Assembly: GCF_032397745.1 (NCBI RefSeq)
Contig: NZ_CP135921.1
Span: forward strand, 2,108,001-2,172,000
DNA length: 64,000 bases
Direction of reading: 5' to 3'
Source of the DNA: Bradyrhizobium prioriisuperbiae
Lineage (GTDB): Bacteria > Pseudomonadota > Alphaproteobacteria > Rhizobiales > Xanthobacteraceae
How positions within the stretch are numbered: position 1 is the stretch's first letter; each line of letters starts with the position of its first letter. Shown in pieces: positions 36,573 to 45,851 of the stretch. Made by a program: the position numbers and the translations under genes. The notes beneath the pieces were generated by a model. That model saw nothing but the letters and a program-made list of their open reading frames with translations. It had not been told where the DNA came from and did no database searches.

Positions 36573-37193
36573 TCAGCTCTCCGCAAGATGACGCGCGATC
36601 AACGCGACGGCTGAGCCGAGGAAATCCTGCTGGCTTAAGCCGGCGGGATCCTGGGCAACACTTGCGAGCAAGCTTTCGCCCGACATCGCCGCATGCATGT
36701 GGGCCGCGCTCAACAGAGCAATGGCGTATTGGGTATCAGACTTCGGCGGAGCCGGCCGCTTGGCTTTTCGCGCGGAGTCAATCCGCGCGCGATGAACGCG
36801 CTCGACCAGCGGCGCGAGCATGCCTGATCCCTTTGGCCGCCAGCCGGTGACGCTCAGCCAGAGGGCCAGCCTGGCGGCGCGTTCGTCCGCATAAGCGCGC
36901 TGAAACAGCCGGCCGAGCGCGGCAACGTCAATCTGATCGGGCGCCCAGCTTTCGATGGTTGCTTCAATGTCATCCACCAGCCGTCGCCCAATGCGACGCA
37001 GGAGGGCATCCATCAACGCTTCGCGCGTGCCGAAATGGTAGTGCACCGCCGCGTCGGTGATCCCCAGATCGGCGGCGATGCGCTGGATGCGCACGCCTTC
37101 GGGACCCTCGTCGTGCAGCCGCTGCTCCGCTGCATCCAGGATCGCAAACTTCGCCTCTTGCGGTGTTCGACGTTGTCGCGTGGTCATTGACAT
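36573..37193 (-). CDS. TetR-family transcriptional repressor
   Basis: A 206-residue TetR regulator. The DNA-binding domain has AKFAILDAAEQRLHDEG and LGITDAAVHYHFGTREALMDAL. Its ligand domain is not recognised. It is divergent from a hydrolase gene with a frameshift, and a perfect 11-base-arm palindrome lies in the 50-base gap, so it probably represses both. Confidence 0.92.
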   Translation of the reverse strand: MSMTTRQRRTPQEAKFAILDAAEQRLHDEGPEGVRIQRIAADLGITDAAVHYHFGTREALMDALLRRIGRRLVDDIEATIESWAPDQIDVAALGRLFQRAYADERAARLALWLSVTGWRPKGSGMLAPLVERVHRARIDSARKAKRPAPPKSDTQYAIALLSAAHMHAAMSGESLLASVAQDPAGLSQQDFLGSAVALIARHLAES

Positions 37194-37208
37194 TCCTGCG
37201 TTGCTAAC

Positions 37209-37234
37209 GCTTACTTAGGATACCCTAAGTAAGC
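37209..37234. promoter_or_regulatory. TetR-type operator
   Basis: GCTTACTTAGG (37209-37219), spacer ATAC, CCTAAGTAAGC (37224-37234) is a perfect 11-base inverted repeat ten bases upstream of the hydrolase start and 16 bases from the TetR start. Assignment to the neighbouring TetR protein is positional. Confidence 0.75.
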
Positions 37235-37243
37235 GGATTGTCT

Positions 37244-38180
37244 ATGGACGATTGGCATCCCGAGGCCCTGGCGCGAATAGCCGACCGGCTCGGCATTGCC
37301 TTGACCGACCTCACACCGCCGCACGCGCGGAGCTTCCGCGCGCGGGGCGGACCCCGCATTCACGCCCTCGATTGGGGGCGGCAACGGCCCTCCGGTGCTG
37401 CTGCTGCACGGCGGCGCGCTCACCGCGCACACCTGGGACTATGTCGCCCTTGCGCTGCGGGCGGATTTTCGAGTTTTTGCGATCGACCTGCGCGGTCACG
37501 GCGCCAGTGATTGGGCCGACGACTATTCAATACAAAGCTACGCGACCGACCTCTTGACCGCTCTCGACGGCCTCGGGATCGAACGCACCCACATCGTCGG
37601 CATGTCGCTGGGCGGGACGGTCGGGTGTGAATTCGCACTGCGCCACCCCGATCGCACCGAAAGCCTCGTCATGGTCGATGTGACCTCACGGCCCGTCTTC
37701 GCGGCAACGGCACGCATGCGCAGCTTCATGGCGGACTTTCCTGGCGCCGCGACAGTGACTGAGGTGGTTGAGATGGCGCTTGCGGTGAGTCCCAACAGCG
37801 ATCGAGAACGCCTTCAGTATCGGATGCGTACCTTGCTGAAACGCGGCGAGGACGGGCGCCTCGTATGGAAGAGCGACCGCCGTCGTCCGTGGGATTATGA
37901 CATGATCCTGAAACATCTCGCAGGTTTCGAGGCGCGTGTTCCCGGCATGGCCGCGCCGTTCCTGCTGGCCAGGGGTCGGGAAAGCCCCATTGTCACCGAA
38001 GACGCGGCGCGCGATTTCACCGCGCGTTTCCCCGACGGACGCTGGGTCAGCATCGCCGGCGCGCGCCACAACGTCCAGGAAGACAATCCGCGCGATCTGG
38101 CCGACGCGTTGAGAGCCTTCTGGGGCGGACGTCTGCAGAGCATGACACCGAAGGACACTCAATGTTGTGATGCGTCGTGA
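37244..38180 (+). pseudogene. Alpha/beta hydrolase with an apparent frameshift
   Basis: From ATG at 37244 the frame starts MDDWHPEALARIADRLG, then breaks at a run of five G (37374-37378). Reading four G gives DWGGNGPPVLLLHGGALT and continues in the downstream frame to the stop at 38180, about 311 residues in all. The restored protein has the oxyanion segment LLLHGGALTAHTWD, nucleophile elbow GMSLGGTVG (Ser) and a late His in IAGARHNVQED. The 937-base span is not a multiple of three. Homopolymer sequencing error is possible. It is divergent from a TetR gene. Confidence 0.8.
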
Positions 38181-38193
38181 TCCGCACGCGGCC

Positions 38194-39537
38194 CTATTTC
38201 GGCGGCGTGCCGTTCACCGCCAGCACATGGCCGGCGAGATAAAGCGAACCGGTGATCAGGATGCGCGGCGGCACTTCATAGGCGAGCCGCGCGATGACGC
38301 GCAGCGCCGCCTCGACACTGACAGCCGATTCCACCCGCATGCCGAGATGGCGGGCGGCATCGGTCAGCACGTCCACCGGCATCCCATTGTCCTGATCGGG
38401 GATCGCGACCGCGATGATGTGCCGGGTGAGACCTGCGAAATTCGCCAGGAAGCCGCGTGCATCCTTGTTGCCCATCATGCCGGCGATGACCACCAGCGGG
38501 CGCGAGACGCGCTCTTCCAGATCACCCAGTGCCGCAGCCACCACACGGCCGCCGTCGATGTTGTGGCCACCGTCCAGCCAGATCTCGCAATGGACCGGCG
38601 CCGCGGCCACCAGCGCGCCGGTGGTGAGCCGCTGCATGCGCGCCGGCCATTCCGCCCGTGCAATGCCGGCTTCGAACGCGGCGGGGTCGATCTTGAAGAC
38701 ATCGGTCGCGCGTAAAGCTGCGATGGCGAGCCCGGCATTGTCGAACTGATGGCGGCCGAACAGGCGCGGCGCGGAGAGATCAAGCAGGCCGCGCTCGTCC
38801 TGATAGACCAGACGGCCGCGCTCGACATTGACATGCCACTCCTGCCCCGCGGCGTGCAGCGGCGCGCGCGCCCGGCTGGCTTGGCTTTCGATCACGGCGG
38901 CAGCTTCCGGCCCTTGCTCGGCGCACACCACCGGTACACGTTTTTTGATGATGCCGGCTTTTTCGGCCGCTATCTTCAGCAGGGTGTCGCCGAGGAAATC
39001 CTGGTGATCGATCCCGATCGGGGTAATGACGCTGACCGCAGGCGCCTCGATCACATTGGTGGCGTCGAGACGACCGCCAAGGCCGACTTCCAGCAGCACT
39101 GCATCGGCGGGATGCTGCGCGAACAGTGTCAGCGCCGCCGCTGTTTCCATCTCGAAAATGGTGATGGGATCACCGCCGTTGACCTCTTCGCAATGCGCCA
39201 GCGCCGCCCGCAATTGATCGTCGGTCACCAGCACGCCGCCGCCGACCTGCCCAAGGCGAAAGCGCTCATTGATCCGCACCAGATGCGGCGAGGTGTAGAC
39301 ATGCACGCGCAAGCCAGCGGCTTCAAGGATCGCGCGCAAATAGGCGACGGTCGATCCCTTGCCGTTGGTCCCGGCCACATGGATAACCGGCGGCAGCTTG
39401 CGCTCCGGATGATCCAGGCGTTCGAGAATCCGCAGCATCCGGTCCAGCGTCAGATCGATCCGCTTGGGATGCAACGCAGACAGCCGCGCCAGGATCTCGT
39501 CGAGAGCAGGCAGCGGTTTTGCCGCGGGAGCACTCAC
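38194..39537 (-). CDS. folC: Folylpolyglutamate/dihydrofolate synthase FolC
   Basis: A 447-residue Mur-ligase-fold enzyme that adds glutamate to dihydropteroate and to folates. The P-loop is [18 protein letters not shown], then [25 protein letters not shown] and DGGHNIDGG. It overlaps accD by four bases, forming the usual accD-folC pair, and is the last gene of a long minus-strand run. Confidence 0.95.
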   Translation of the reverse strand: MSAPAAKPLPALDEILARLSALHPKRIDLTLDRMLRILERLDHPERKLPPVIHVAGTNGKGSTVAYLRAILEAAGLRVHVYTSPHLVRINERFRLGQVGGGVLVTDDQLRAALAHCEEVNGGDPITIFEMETAAALTLFAQHPADAVLLEVGLGGRLDATNVIEAPAVSVITPIGIDHQDFLGDTLLKIAAEKAGIIKKRVPVVCAEQGPEAAAVIESQASRARAPLHAAGQEWHVNVERGRLVYQDERGLLDLSAPRLFGRHQFDNAGLAIAALRATDVFKIDPAAFEAGIARAEWPARMQRLTTGALVAAAPVHCEIWLDGGHNIDGGRVVAAALGDLEERVSRPLVVIAGMMGNKDARGFLANFAGLTRHIIAVAIPDQDNGMPVDVLTDAARHLGMRVESAVSVEAALRVIARLAYEVPPRILITGSLYLAGHVLAVNGTPPK

Positions 39538-40466
39538 GCGGGCGGCGCGGCGATGACGGCCGGATCCGGCGGCGGCAACGCATCCGCGGGTGCGGACTTT
39601 GGCGCTTGGACCTCGACAGCCGGCGCCTTCATCAGCAGGCGACAGAGCCGCGCCAGTGTCGGGCGCAGCTCGTGACGGTGCACGACCATGTCGATCATGC
39701 CATGGTCCTTCAGATATTCCGCGCGTTGAAACCCTTCGGGGAGCTTTTCGCGAATGGTCTGCTCGATGACCCGCGCGCCGGCAAAACCGATCAGGGCACC
39801 GGGCTCGGCGATCTGCACGTCGCCAAGCATGGCGTACGACGCCGTGACACCACCGGTGGTCGGATTGGTGAGCACGACGATATAGGGCAGCTTGGCCTCG
39901 CGCAGGATCTGCACCGCGACCGTGGTGCGTGGCAGCTGCATCAGCGACAGGATGCCTTCCTGCATCCGCGCGCCACCGGAGGCGGCGAACACGATGCAGG
40001 GCGAGCGCTTCTCCACCGCGAGCTCGAGGCCCTTGACGATGGCTTCGCCCGCGGCCATGCCGAGCGAGCCGCCCATGAAATCGAAATCCTGCACCACGAC
40101 CACGGCCGGCGCGCCTTCCAGCTTGCCGTAACCGACCTTCACGGAATCGTTCAGGTTGGTCTTAGCGCGGGCGTCCTTGATGCGATCGACGTACTTGCGC
40201 TCATCACGGAATTTCAGCGGATCGGGCGTGACATCGGGCACCGCCACGTCGAACCAGGTTTCGTTGTCGAAGATCGACTTCAGCCGCGCCACCGCGCCCA
40301 TGCGCATGTGGTAGTTCGAGCCGGGAATGACGAACTGGTTGCTCTCGACATCCTTGTAGAACACCAGCTGCCCGGAATCCGGGCACTTGATCCAGAGATT
40401 CTCCGGCGTCTCGCGGCGCAGGATGCTGCGGATCTTCGGACGGACGACGTTGGTGATCCAGTTCAT
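39534..40466 (-). CDS. accD: Acetyl-CoA carboxylase carboxyltransferase beta AccD, zinc ribbon eroded
   Basis: A 310-residue carboxyltransferase beta subunit that, with AccA, transfers CO2 from biotin to acetyl-CoA. Core text [20 protein letters not shown] and [15 protein letters not shown] is normal. The N-terminal zinc ribbon, normally CPxC-x15-CPxC, reads [13 protein letters not shown] and [12 protein letters not shown], so only one of four Cys remains. From memory, relatives in the same family share this. A Pro/Ala-rich tail follows residue 280. ATG at 40466 is preferred to a longer start at 40571. Confidence 0.94.
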   Translation of the reverse strand: MNWITNVVRPKIRSILRRETPENLWIKCPDSGQLVFYKDVESNQFVIPGSNYHMRMGAVARLKSIFDNETWFDVAVPDVTPDPLKFRDERKYVDRIKDARAKTNLNDSVKVGYGKLEGAPAVVVVQDFDFMGGSLGMAAGEAIVKGLELAVEKRSPCIVFAASGGARMQEGILSLMQLPRTTVAVQILREAKLPYIVVLTNPTTGGVTASYAMLGDVQIAEPGALIGFAGARVIEQTIREKLPEGFQRAEYLKDHGMIDMVVHRHELRPTLARLCRLLMKAPAVEVQAPKSAPADALPPPDPAVIAAPPA

Positions 40467-40536
40467 GGTGCAACCTCCATCACCGCATTGATGTGCGGTT
40501 TGGGCGCCCCCGCGACAAGGGGGCAGGGGTAAAAAG

Positions 40537-41373
40537 CTATTCGGCGGCCTGTTTGGCGCCGCGCACGCCATGTGCGAGCGCCGCGGTCAGATCGGCCACC
40601 GCCTTCACCGTGCTGGCCGTGGCCCGGCCCTCGCTATCGAGGCTGCCACGCACCGCGTCGACCAGCGCGGTACCGACCACCACACCGTCGGCATGGCTTG
40701 CGATCGCACGCGCCGCCTCCGGTGTCCTGATGCCGAAACCGACGCAGACCGGCAAAGCGGTATGGCGCTTGATCCGCGCCACCGCCTGGCCGACAGCCGT
40801 GCTGTCGGCGCTTGCGCTGCCGGTGATGCCGGTGATCGAGACGTAATAGACAAAGCCCGAGGTGTTGGCGAGCACGGCCGGCAGGCGCTTATCATCGGTG
40901 GTCGGCGTCGCCAGGCGGATGAAGTTCAGCCCGGCCTTGAGGGCGGGGATGCAGAGCTCCTCATCCTCTTCCGGCGGCATGTCGACCAGGATCAGGCCGT
41001 CGACGCCGGCGGACTTCGCATCGATCAGGAATTTGTCGACGCCATAGATGTAGATCGGATTGTAGTAACCCATCAGCACCACCGGCGTGGCGTTGTCATC
41101 CTTGCGGAAGGTGCTGACAACATCGAGGGTTTTCTTCAGCGTGGTGCCAGCCTTCAGCGCGCGCAGGCCAGCGGCCTGAATCGCCGGACCGTCGGCCATC
41201 GGATCGGTGAACGGCATGCCGATTTCGATGACGTCGGCGCCGGCCTTGGGCAACGCCTTGATGATCTCAAGCGAGGTCGCAATGTCGGGGTCGCCGCACA
41301 TCACGAAGGTGACGAAGGCCGCGCGGCCCTCGCGCTTCAGGTCGGCAAAACGGGTATCGATGCGCGTGGTCAT
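40537..41373 (-). CDS. trpA: Tryptophan synthase alpha chain TrpA
   Basis: A 278-residue subunit cleaving indole-3-glycerol phosphate to indole. The catalytic Glu and signature lie in [19 protein letters not shown], and the catalytic Asp in [29 protein letters not shown] follows. It lies between trpB and accD in a minus-strand run; the trpB-trpA gap holds a dispersed palindrome. Confidence 0.96.
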   Translation of the reverse strand: MTTRIDTRFADLKREGRAAFVTFVMCGDPDIATSLEIIKALPKAGADVIEIGMPFTDPMADGPAIQAAGLRALKAGTTLKKTLDVVSTFRKDDNATPVVLMGYYNPIYIYGVDKFLIDAKSAGVDGLILVDMPPEEDEELCIPALKAGLNFIRLATPTTDDKRLPAVLANTSGFVYYVSITGITGSASADSTAVGQAVARIKRHTALPVCVGFGIRTPEAARAIASHADGVVVGTALVDAVRGSLDSEGRATASTVKAVADLTAALAHGVRGAKQAAE

Positions 41374-41395
41374 GATGCGGCGTTCGTTGTGCTGT

Positions 41396-41440
41396 ACCTC
41401 TCCTCATCGGGGAGAGGTCGGCTGCGCAGCAGCCGGGTGA
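41396..41440. repeat. Dispersed palindromic element between trpB and trpA
   Basis: ACCTCTCC (41396-41403) pairs with GGAGAGGT (41411-41418), followed by the hairpin GGCTGC-GCA-GCAGCC and GGGTGA. Wording of this kind recurs between genes in Bradyrhizobium relatives (general knowledge). It may affect the trpBA transcript. Confidence 0.6.
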
Positions 41441-41464
41441 AAAGGGAAGAGCGGAGCGCGACCG

Positions 41465-42679
41465 TCACTTGCGGCCTTTCAGAATTTCGGCGACTTGCGG
41501 GATGTCCTTGTCGCCGCGGCCGGACAAATTCACCACCATCAGGTGATCCTTCGGCCGCTTCGGCGCGAGCTCCATCACCTTGGCGATGGCATGGGCCGAC
41601 TCCAGCGCCGGAATGATGCCTTCGAGTTTCGACAACAGCTGGAACGCCGAGAGCGCTTCCTCGTCGGTCGCCGAGAGGTAAGTGACACGGCCGGTCTCAT
41701 GCAGCCATGAATGCTCCGGCCCGATGCCGGGATAATCCAGACCGGCGGAGATCGAGTGCGCTTCCTGGATCTGGCCGTCGTCGTCCATCAAGAGATAAGT
41801 GCGATTGCCATGCAGCACGCCAGGCCGGCCGCCGGCAATCGAGGCGGCATGCAGCTGCGTCAGGCCATGGCCGGCCGCTTCCACGCCGAAGATCTCGACG
41901 CTGGCATCGTCCAGGAACGGATGAAACAGGCCCATGGCGTTGGAGCCGCCGCCGATACAGGCGATCAGCGAATCGGGCAGCCGACCTTCAGCCGCCTGCA
42001 TCTGGGTGCGCGTCTCGTCGCCGATGATCGACTGGAAGTCGCGCACCATCATCGGATACGGATGCGGCCCGGCAATCGTGCCGATGCAATAGAAGGTGTC
42101 GGAAACGTTGGTCACCCAGTCGCGCAGCGCCTCGTTCATGGCGTCCTTCAGGGTGCGCGAACCGGACTGCACCGGGACCACCTTGGCGCCGAGCGTCTCC
42201 ATGCGGAACACGTTCGGCTCCTGCCGCGCGACGTCGACGGCGCCCATGTACACCACGCAATCCAGGCCGAACCGCGCGCACAGCGTCGCAGTAGCGACAC
42301 CGTGCTGGCCGGCGCCGGTCTCGGCAATGATACGCGGCTTGCGCATCCGCCGCGCCAGCATGATCTGGCCCAGCACATTGTTGACCTTATGCGAGCCGGT
42401 GTGGTTGAGCTCCTCGCGCTTGAAATAGATCTTGGCGCCGCCGAGATGTTCGGTCAGCCGCTCGGCGAAATACAGCGGCGACGGCCGTCCGACATAATCC
42501 CTGAGATGGCCGTCCATCTCGCGCCGGAAGGCCGGATCGGCCTTGGCATCCGCATAAGCCTTTTCCAGATCGAGGATCAGCGGCATCAGCGTTTCGGCGA
42601 CAAAGCGTCCGCCGAACTGGCCGAAATGCCCGTGCTCGTCGGGACCGCTGCGGAAGGAATTCGGTAACGGCAGATTCAT
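41465..42679 (-). CDS. trpB: Tryptophan synthase beta chain TrpB
   Basis: A 404-residue PLP enzyme condensing indole with serine. PLP Lys lies in [15 protein letters not shown], with [19 protein letters not shown] and [15 protein letters not shown] as phosphate-binding loops. It overlaps trpF by four bases, giving coupled trpF-trpB translation. Confidence 0.97.
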   Translation of the reverse strand: MNLPLPNSFRSGPDEHGHFGQFGGRFVAETLMPLILDLEKAYADAKADPAFRREMDGHLRDYVGRPSPLYFAERLTEHLGGAKIYFKREELNHTGSHKVNNVLGQIMLARRMRKPRIIAETGAGQHGVATATLCARFGLDCVVYMGAVDVARQEPNVFRMETLGAKVVPVQSGSRTLKDAMNEALRDWVTNVSDTFYCIGTIAGPHPYPMMVRDFQSIIGDETRTQMQAAEGRLPDSLIACIGGGSNAMGLFHPFLDDASVEIFGVEAAGHGLTQLHAASIAGGRPGVLHGNRTYLLMDDDGQIQEAHSISAGLDYPGIGPEHSWLHETGRVTYLSATDEEALSAFQLLSKLEGIIPALESAHAIAKVMELAPKRPKDHLMVVNLSGRGDKDIPQVAEILKGRK

Positions 42680-43356
42680 GCGCGGCTCGCAGTCAGGGTT
42701 GGCTCGGAGGTGGCGGCCGCGGCACGCGCGGCGCTGATGAAGGCGCGGATCTTCTCGATGTCTTTGACGCCCGGCGCGCGCTCCACGCCCGACGACACAT
42801 CGACGCCACCGGCGCCGGTGAAGCGCAGCGCCTCGGCGACATTGCCGGCATCGAGCCCGCCCGACACCATGAACGGAATCTTGAGATCGAGGCGCTCGAG
42901 CAGATGCCAGTCGAACGGTTTGCCAAGTCCGCCGGGACGAGTTGCATCCTTTGGCGCCCGCGCATCGAACAGGATACGATCGGCGACCGACGCGTAGCCC
43001 GGCAGCGCGGCGAGATCGGTCGAGGTCTCGACCGGGATCGCCTTCATCACCGGCAGGCCGAACTTCTGCTTGATGTCACGCAGGCGCGCCACGCTCTCGT
43101 TGCCGTGCAGCTGCAGGATCTGCGGCTGCAGCGCGTCGATGGCATTGGCGAGCGCCGCATCGTCGGCGTCGACCGACAACGCCACCTTGACGGCACGCCC
43201 CCTCGCCTGCCTGCCCAATTCGCGGGCAGTTGCCAGATCGATGTTGCGGGGCGACGGCGCGAAGAACACGAATCCCACCATATCCGCGCCCGCCGCGAGC
43301 GCCGCTTCGAGCGTCTCGGAGGTGGACAGACCACAGATTTTGACAAGCAGGGACAT
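42676..43356 (-). CDS. trpF: Phosphoribosylanthranilate isomerase TrpF
   Basis: A 226-residue TIM-barrel isomerase of tryptophan synthesis. The catalytic Cys is in VKICGLST, with [23 protein letters not shown] and the phosphate-binding end [16 protein letters not shown]. The start at 43356 gives the family length; the frame stays open upstream but without resemblance. First of the trpF-trpB-trpA group. Confidence 0.96.
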   Translation of the reverse strand: MSLLVKICGLSTSETLEAALAAGADMVGFVFFAPSPRNIDLATARELGRQARGRAVKVALSVDADDAALANAIDALQPQILQLHGNESVARLRDIKQKFGLPVMKAIPVETSTDLAALPGYASVADRILFDARAPKDATRPGGLGKPFDWHLLERLDLKIPFMVSGGLDAGNVAEALRFTGAGGVDVSSGVERAPGVKDIEKIRAFISAARAAAATSEPTLTASRA

Positions 43357-43483
43357 CGCTGAAAACAGGTTTCCGGACAGATGGTTCGGGCCGATCGACG
43401 GGGCGGGTTCTACAACGTTGCGCCGGCCTTGTCTCGCAGAGATCGCCGGCATGTCCGGGGCAGAACCGCCGCCGGTTTCGGCC

Positions 43484-43840
43484 CTATCTCGCGCGGTGCA
43501 GCAGCGCCGGGACCTGGTCCGGAACGCTGCGGGCCGGCGCCCGGCTGGCACGCAGATCGTCGAGCTGCAGGCGGGCCGTGCGGGCCTCCGCCTCGTGCTG
43601 GCGCGCCGCACGCCGCCAGCGACGCTGCCGGAACCAGGTGGCCGCACCGCCCGCCACCACGCCGAAGATCGCAACAAGAATGATCACCACGAACAGCGGC
43701 AGGGTCACCGAGACCGAGGGGGCGCTGGTGTTAAATGGATCGAACGACACCGTCACCAAATGGCGGTTGGCGACCGCGAACACCACGAAGATCACCGCAA
43801 GCGGGATCAGCACCAGAGCGTTGACGAATTTTCGCAGCAT
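43484..43840 (-). CDS. LapA-domain (DUF1049) inner-membrane protein
   Basis: A 118-residue membrane protein. Two hydrophobic helices (VLIPLAVIFVVFAVANRH and VTLPLFVVIILVAIFGVVAGG) are separated by SFDPFNTS, the LapA-domain signature region. A cytoplasmic Arg-rich tail with coiled-coil character (WRRAARQHEAEARTARL) follows. In gammaproteobacteria LapA works with LapB in lipopolysaccharide assembly; the role here is inferred. It lies between ihfB and trpF, its common position in Rhizobiales. Confidence 0.85.
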   Translation of the reverse strand: MLRKFVNALVLIPLAVIFVVFAVANRHLVTVSFDPFNTSAPSVSVTLPLFVVIILVAIFGVVAGGAATWFRQRRWRRAARQHEAEARTARLQLDDLRASRAPARSVPDQVPALLHRAR

Positions 43841-44028
43841 GATCCCTCGCGCACGATGATCGAAACGGTCCGGATCAACCTAGCACCGAACCTGCCACCG
43901 CAGGAGCACAACCAAGTGCACGACCCAGTGAAGCGCAAGACCCGATGACAAGGCCCGGTGAAGCGTCGGCCTTGTCCATGAGCCCACATAACAGACGGCC
44001 CACATACCGAGCTGGCTGTGGGCCGACC

Positions 44029-44355
44029 TTAAATGGATCCGGCCGGCTCCGGCGTGACGACGCTCTCGCCGTTCAGCTCCCGATTGAGCCGCTCGCGCAT
44101 TTCCTTGCCGGTCTTGAAGAACGGGACGCTCTTCTGATCGACCGGCACATGCTCGCCGGTGCGCGGGTTGCGGCCGGCGCGCGCGGGGCGATGCTTGACT
44201 GAGAATGCACCGAAGCCACGCAGCTCGACACGATCGCCGCGCGCGAGAGCGGCGACAATTTCGTCGAGGATCGCGTTCACGATATTCTCCACGTCCCGCT
44301 GATAGAGATGCGGATTGTGCTCGGCGATGCGCTGAACGAGTTCAGATTTAATCAT
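44029..44355 (-). CDS. ihfB: Integration host factor beta subunit IhfB
   Basis: A 108-residue DNA-bending protein forming a heterodimer with IhfA. The signature is [20 protein letters not shown], where the Pro of GRNPRTGE intercalates in the DNA minor groove. A 12-residue C-terminal tail extends beyond the E. coli protein. It follows sppA on the same strand. Confidence 0.95.
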   Translation of the reverse strand: MIKSELVQRIAEHNPHLYQRDVENIVNAILDEIVAALARGDRVELRGFGAFSVKHRPARAGRNPRTGEHVPVDQKSVPFFKTGKEMRERLNRELNGESVVTPEPAGSI

Positions 44356-44528
44356 CGACACCGGTGTCCATGGATCATGCGAGCTACCATTTCTGTGAAA
44401 AGGCAAGGAACTGTCAAGACGTTAATTGCTTTTGCGACACCGCGAAACTGCGTGACAAATGCCCAAAAGGCGGCCTGTCCCAGCCTTCGTCGTTTGCTGC
44501 GGCGCGCTGGAACCGGGATTCACGGCGG

Positions 44529-45509
44529 TCATTGCGAGGCCGCCGGTTGCCAGAGCGCGAGCATGCCGTCGAGACTGACGCGGTCCACGGCCTGGAAAAC
44601 ACCCGACTGCTCGAGCCGCCGCGCCATCGCGGACAGACCGACCGCATCGAGCGTCAACGACGTTGCCGCCCGCAAGAACGTCATGTCGCTGAGACCAGGC
44701 GTCAGCTTGAAATCGCGGACCGGCGCATCGGCAGGGATTTTCTTCTCCGTGACCAGCCAGGCGATCGCGGTTTTTTCGTCACCAATCTGGTCGATCAGTT
44801 TCAGGCCGACCGCCTGATGGCCGGTGAAGACGCGGCCATCGGCCACAGTCTGCAGGGTGTCGTCATCCATCTTGCGGCGATCTTTGACCAGGTTGCGGAA
44901 CCAGGCGTAGGAATCCTTCACCAGCATCTCAAGCGCGGCTCGCGCCTCGGGGCTGGTCGGCTCGAACCCGTTGGGCGCAGCCTTCAGCGGCGACGATTTC
45001 ACCTCTTCGACCTTGACACCGACAGTCTTGAGGACTTCTGAAAAGTTGGGGAACTGAAACAGCACGCCGATCGAACCGACCAGTGACGTCTGCTGCGCGA
45101 TGATGTGGTCCGACGCCAGCGCGGTGATATAGGCGCCCGAGGCCGCCAGTCCATCGACCACCACCACCAGCGGCTTTTTCGCCTTCAGCCGCACCAGTGC
45201 ATCATACAGCTGCTCGGAGCCAGCGGTGGTGCCGCCGGGGGAATTGAGGTGAACGATCACCGCGGAGGCGGATGATTTCTCCAGGCGCTCCAGCGCCTCG
45301 ACACGATCCCGATTGCTCTGGATCAGGCCCTCGATGGTCACCCGTGCAATCGCATTGCGTCCGGTCAGCGCATTGCGCCCGGCCGGCGTCAGCACCACGG
45401 CAATCACCACGATGGCGACAATCGCCGCCACAGTCGCAAGCACGCGCCAGAACGTCAGCTTCCGGCGGATCCGGCGGCGGTCGACGATCGCATCGGGTTC
45501 GTATGACAT
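44529..45509 (-). CDS. sppA: Signal peptide peptidase SppA (short form)
   Basis: A 326-residue membrane protease that degrades cleaved signal peptides. An N-terminal membrane helix (VLATVAAIVAIVVIAVVL) anchors it. The catalytic Ser is in VVDGLAASGAYITALA and the Lys in SSPLKAAPNGFEPTSPEARA. It is half the length of E. coli SppA, as in other alphaproteobacteria, and probably forms a higher oligomer. ATG at 45509 is preferred to an upstream start at 45830, which would overlap the rpsA terminator. Confidence 0.93.
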   Translation of the reverse strand: MSYEPDAIVDRRRIRRKLTFWRVLATVAAIVAIVVIAVVLTPAGRNALTGRNAIARVTIEGLIQSNRDRVEALERLEKSSASAVIVHLNSPGGTTAGSEQLYDALVRLKAKKPLVVVVDGLAASGAYITALASDHIIAQQTSLVGSIGVLFQFPNFSEVLKTVGVKVEEVKSSPLKAAPNGFEPTSPEARAALEMLVKDSYAWFRNLVKDRRKMDDDTLQTVADGRVFTGHQAVGLKLIDQIGDEKTAIAWLVTEKKIPADAPVRDFKLTPGLSDMTFLRAATSLTLDAVGLSAMARRLEQSGVFQAVDRVSLDGMLALWQPAASQ

Positions 45510-45851
45510 CGGATCTCTCCTGAGCTTCCGCCACGCGCCAAGGTCATGTCGGCGTGGCGTTGAAATGCCGTAACCTGATTTGATCAATTGCAACGCAATA
45601 TGAAAAAACCATGGTGGTGCGGGCATTTCCGCAACACCGGCCCACACATATCGTTTCAGTAGAGCATTTTCCGGCGAGGGGAAACCCGCCCCGGATGGGG
45701 TGCGTGCGCCCGCGGCATCCGGCGAATCGATCGATGCGTTTGCATGATCCGGCGCCACGTGCGGCGCGGCTCCTGATCCCAAACCCGGCTCGATAAAAAA
45801 AGGGCCCCGGCGATGCCGGAGCCCTTTCACGTAAGGGATAACCCTTATGTC
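45510..45851. other. 342-base intergenic region between rpsA and sppA
   Basis: Apart from the rpsA terminator at 45793-45826, no gene, RNA or clear repeat was recognised. The sppA promoter should lie here; an A/T-rich stretch near 45580-45605 is the most promoter-like part. Confidence 0.5.
45793..45826 (-). terminator. Rho-independent terminator of rpsA
   Basis: On the minus strand AAAGGGCTCCGGC pairs with GCCGGGGCCCTTT around a short CAT-containing loop and is followed by a T-run (45794-45800 as A on the plus strand). It lies 25 bases after the rpsA stop. Confidence 0.9.
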
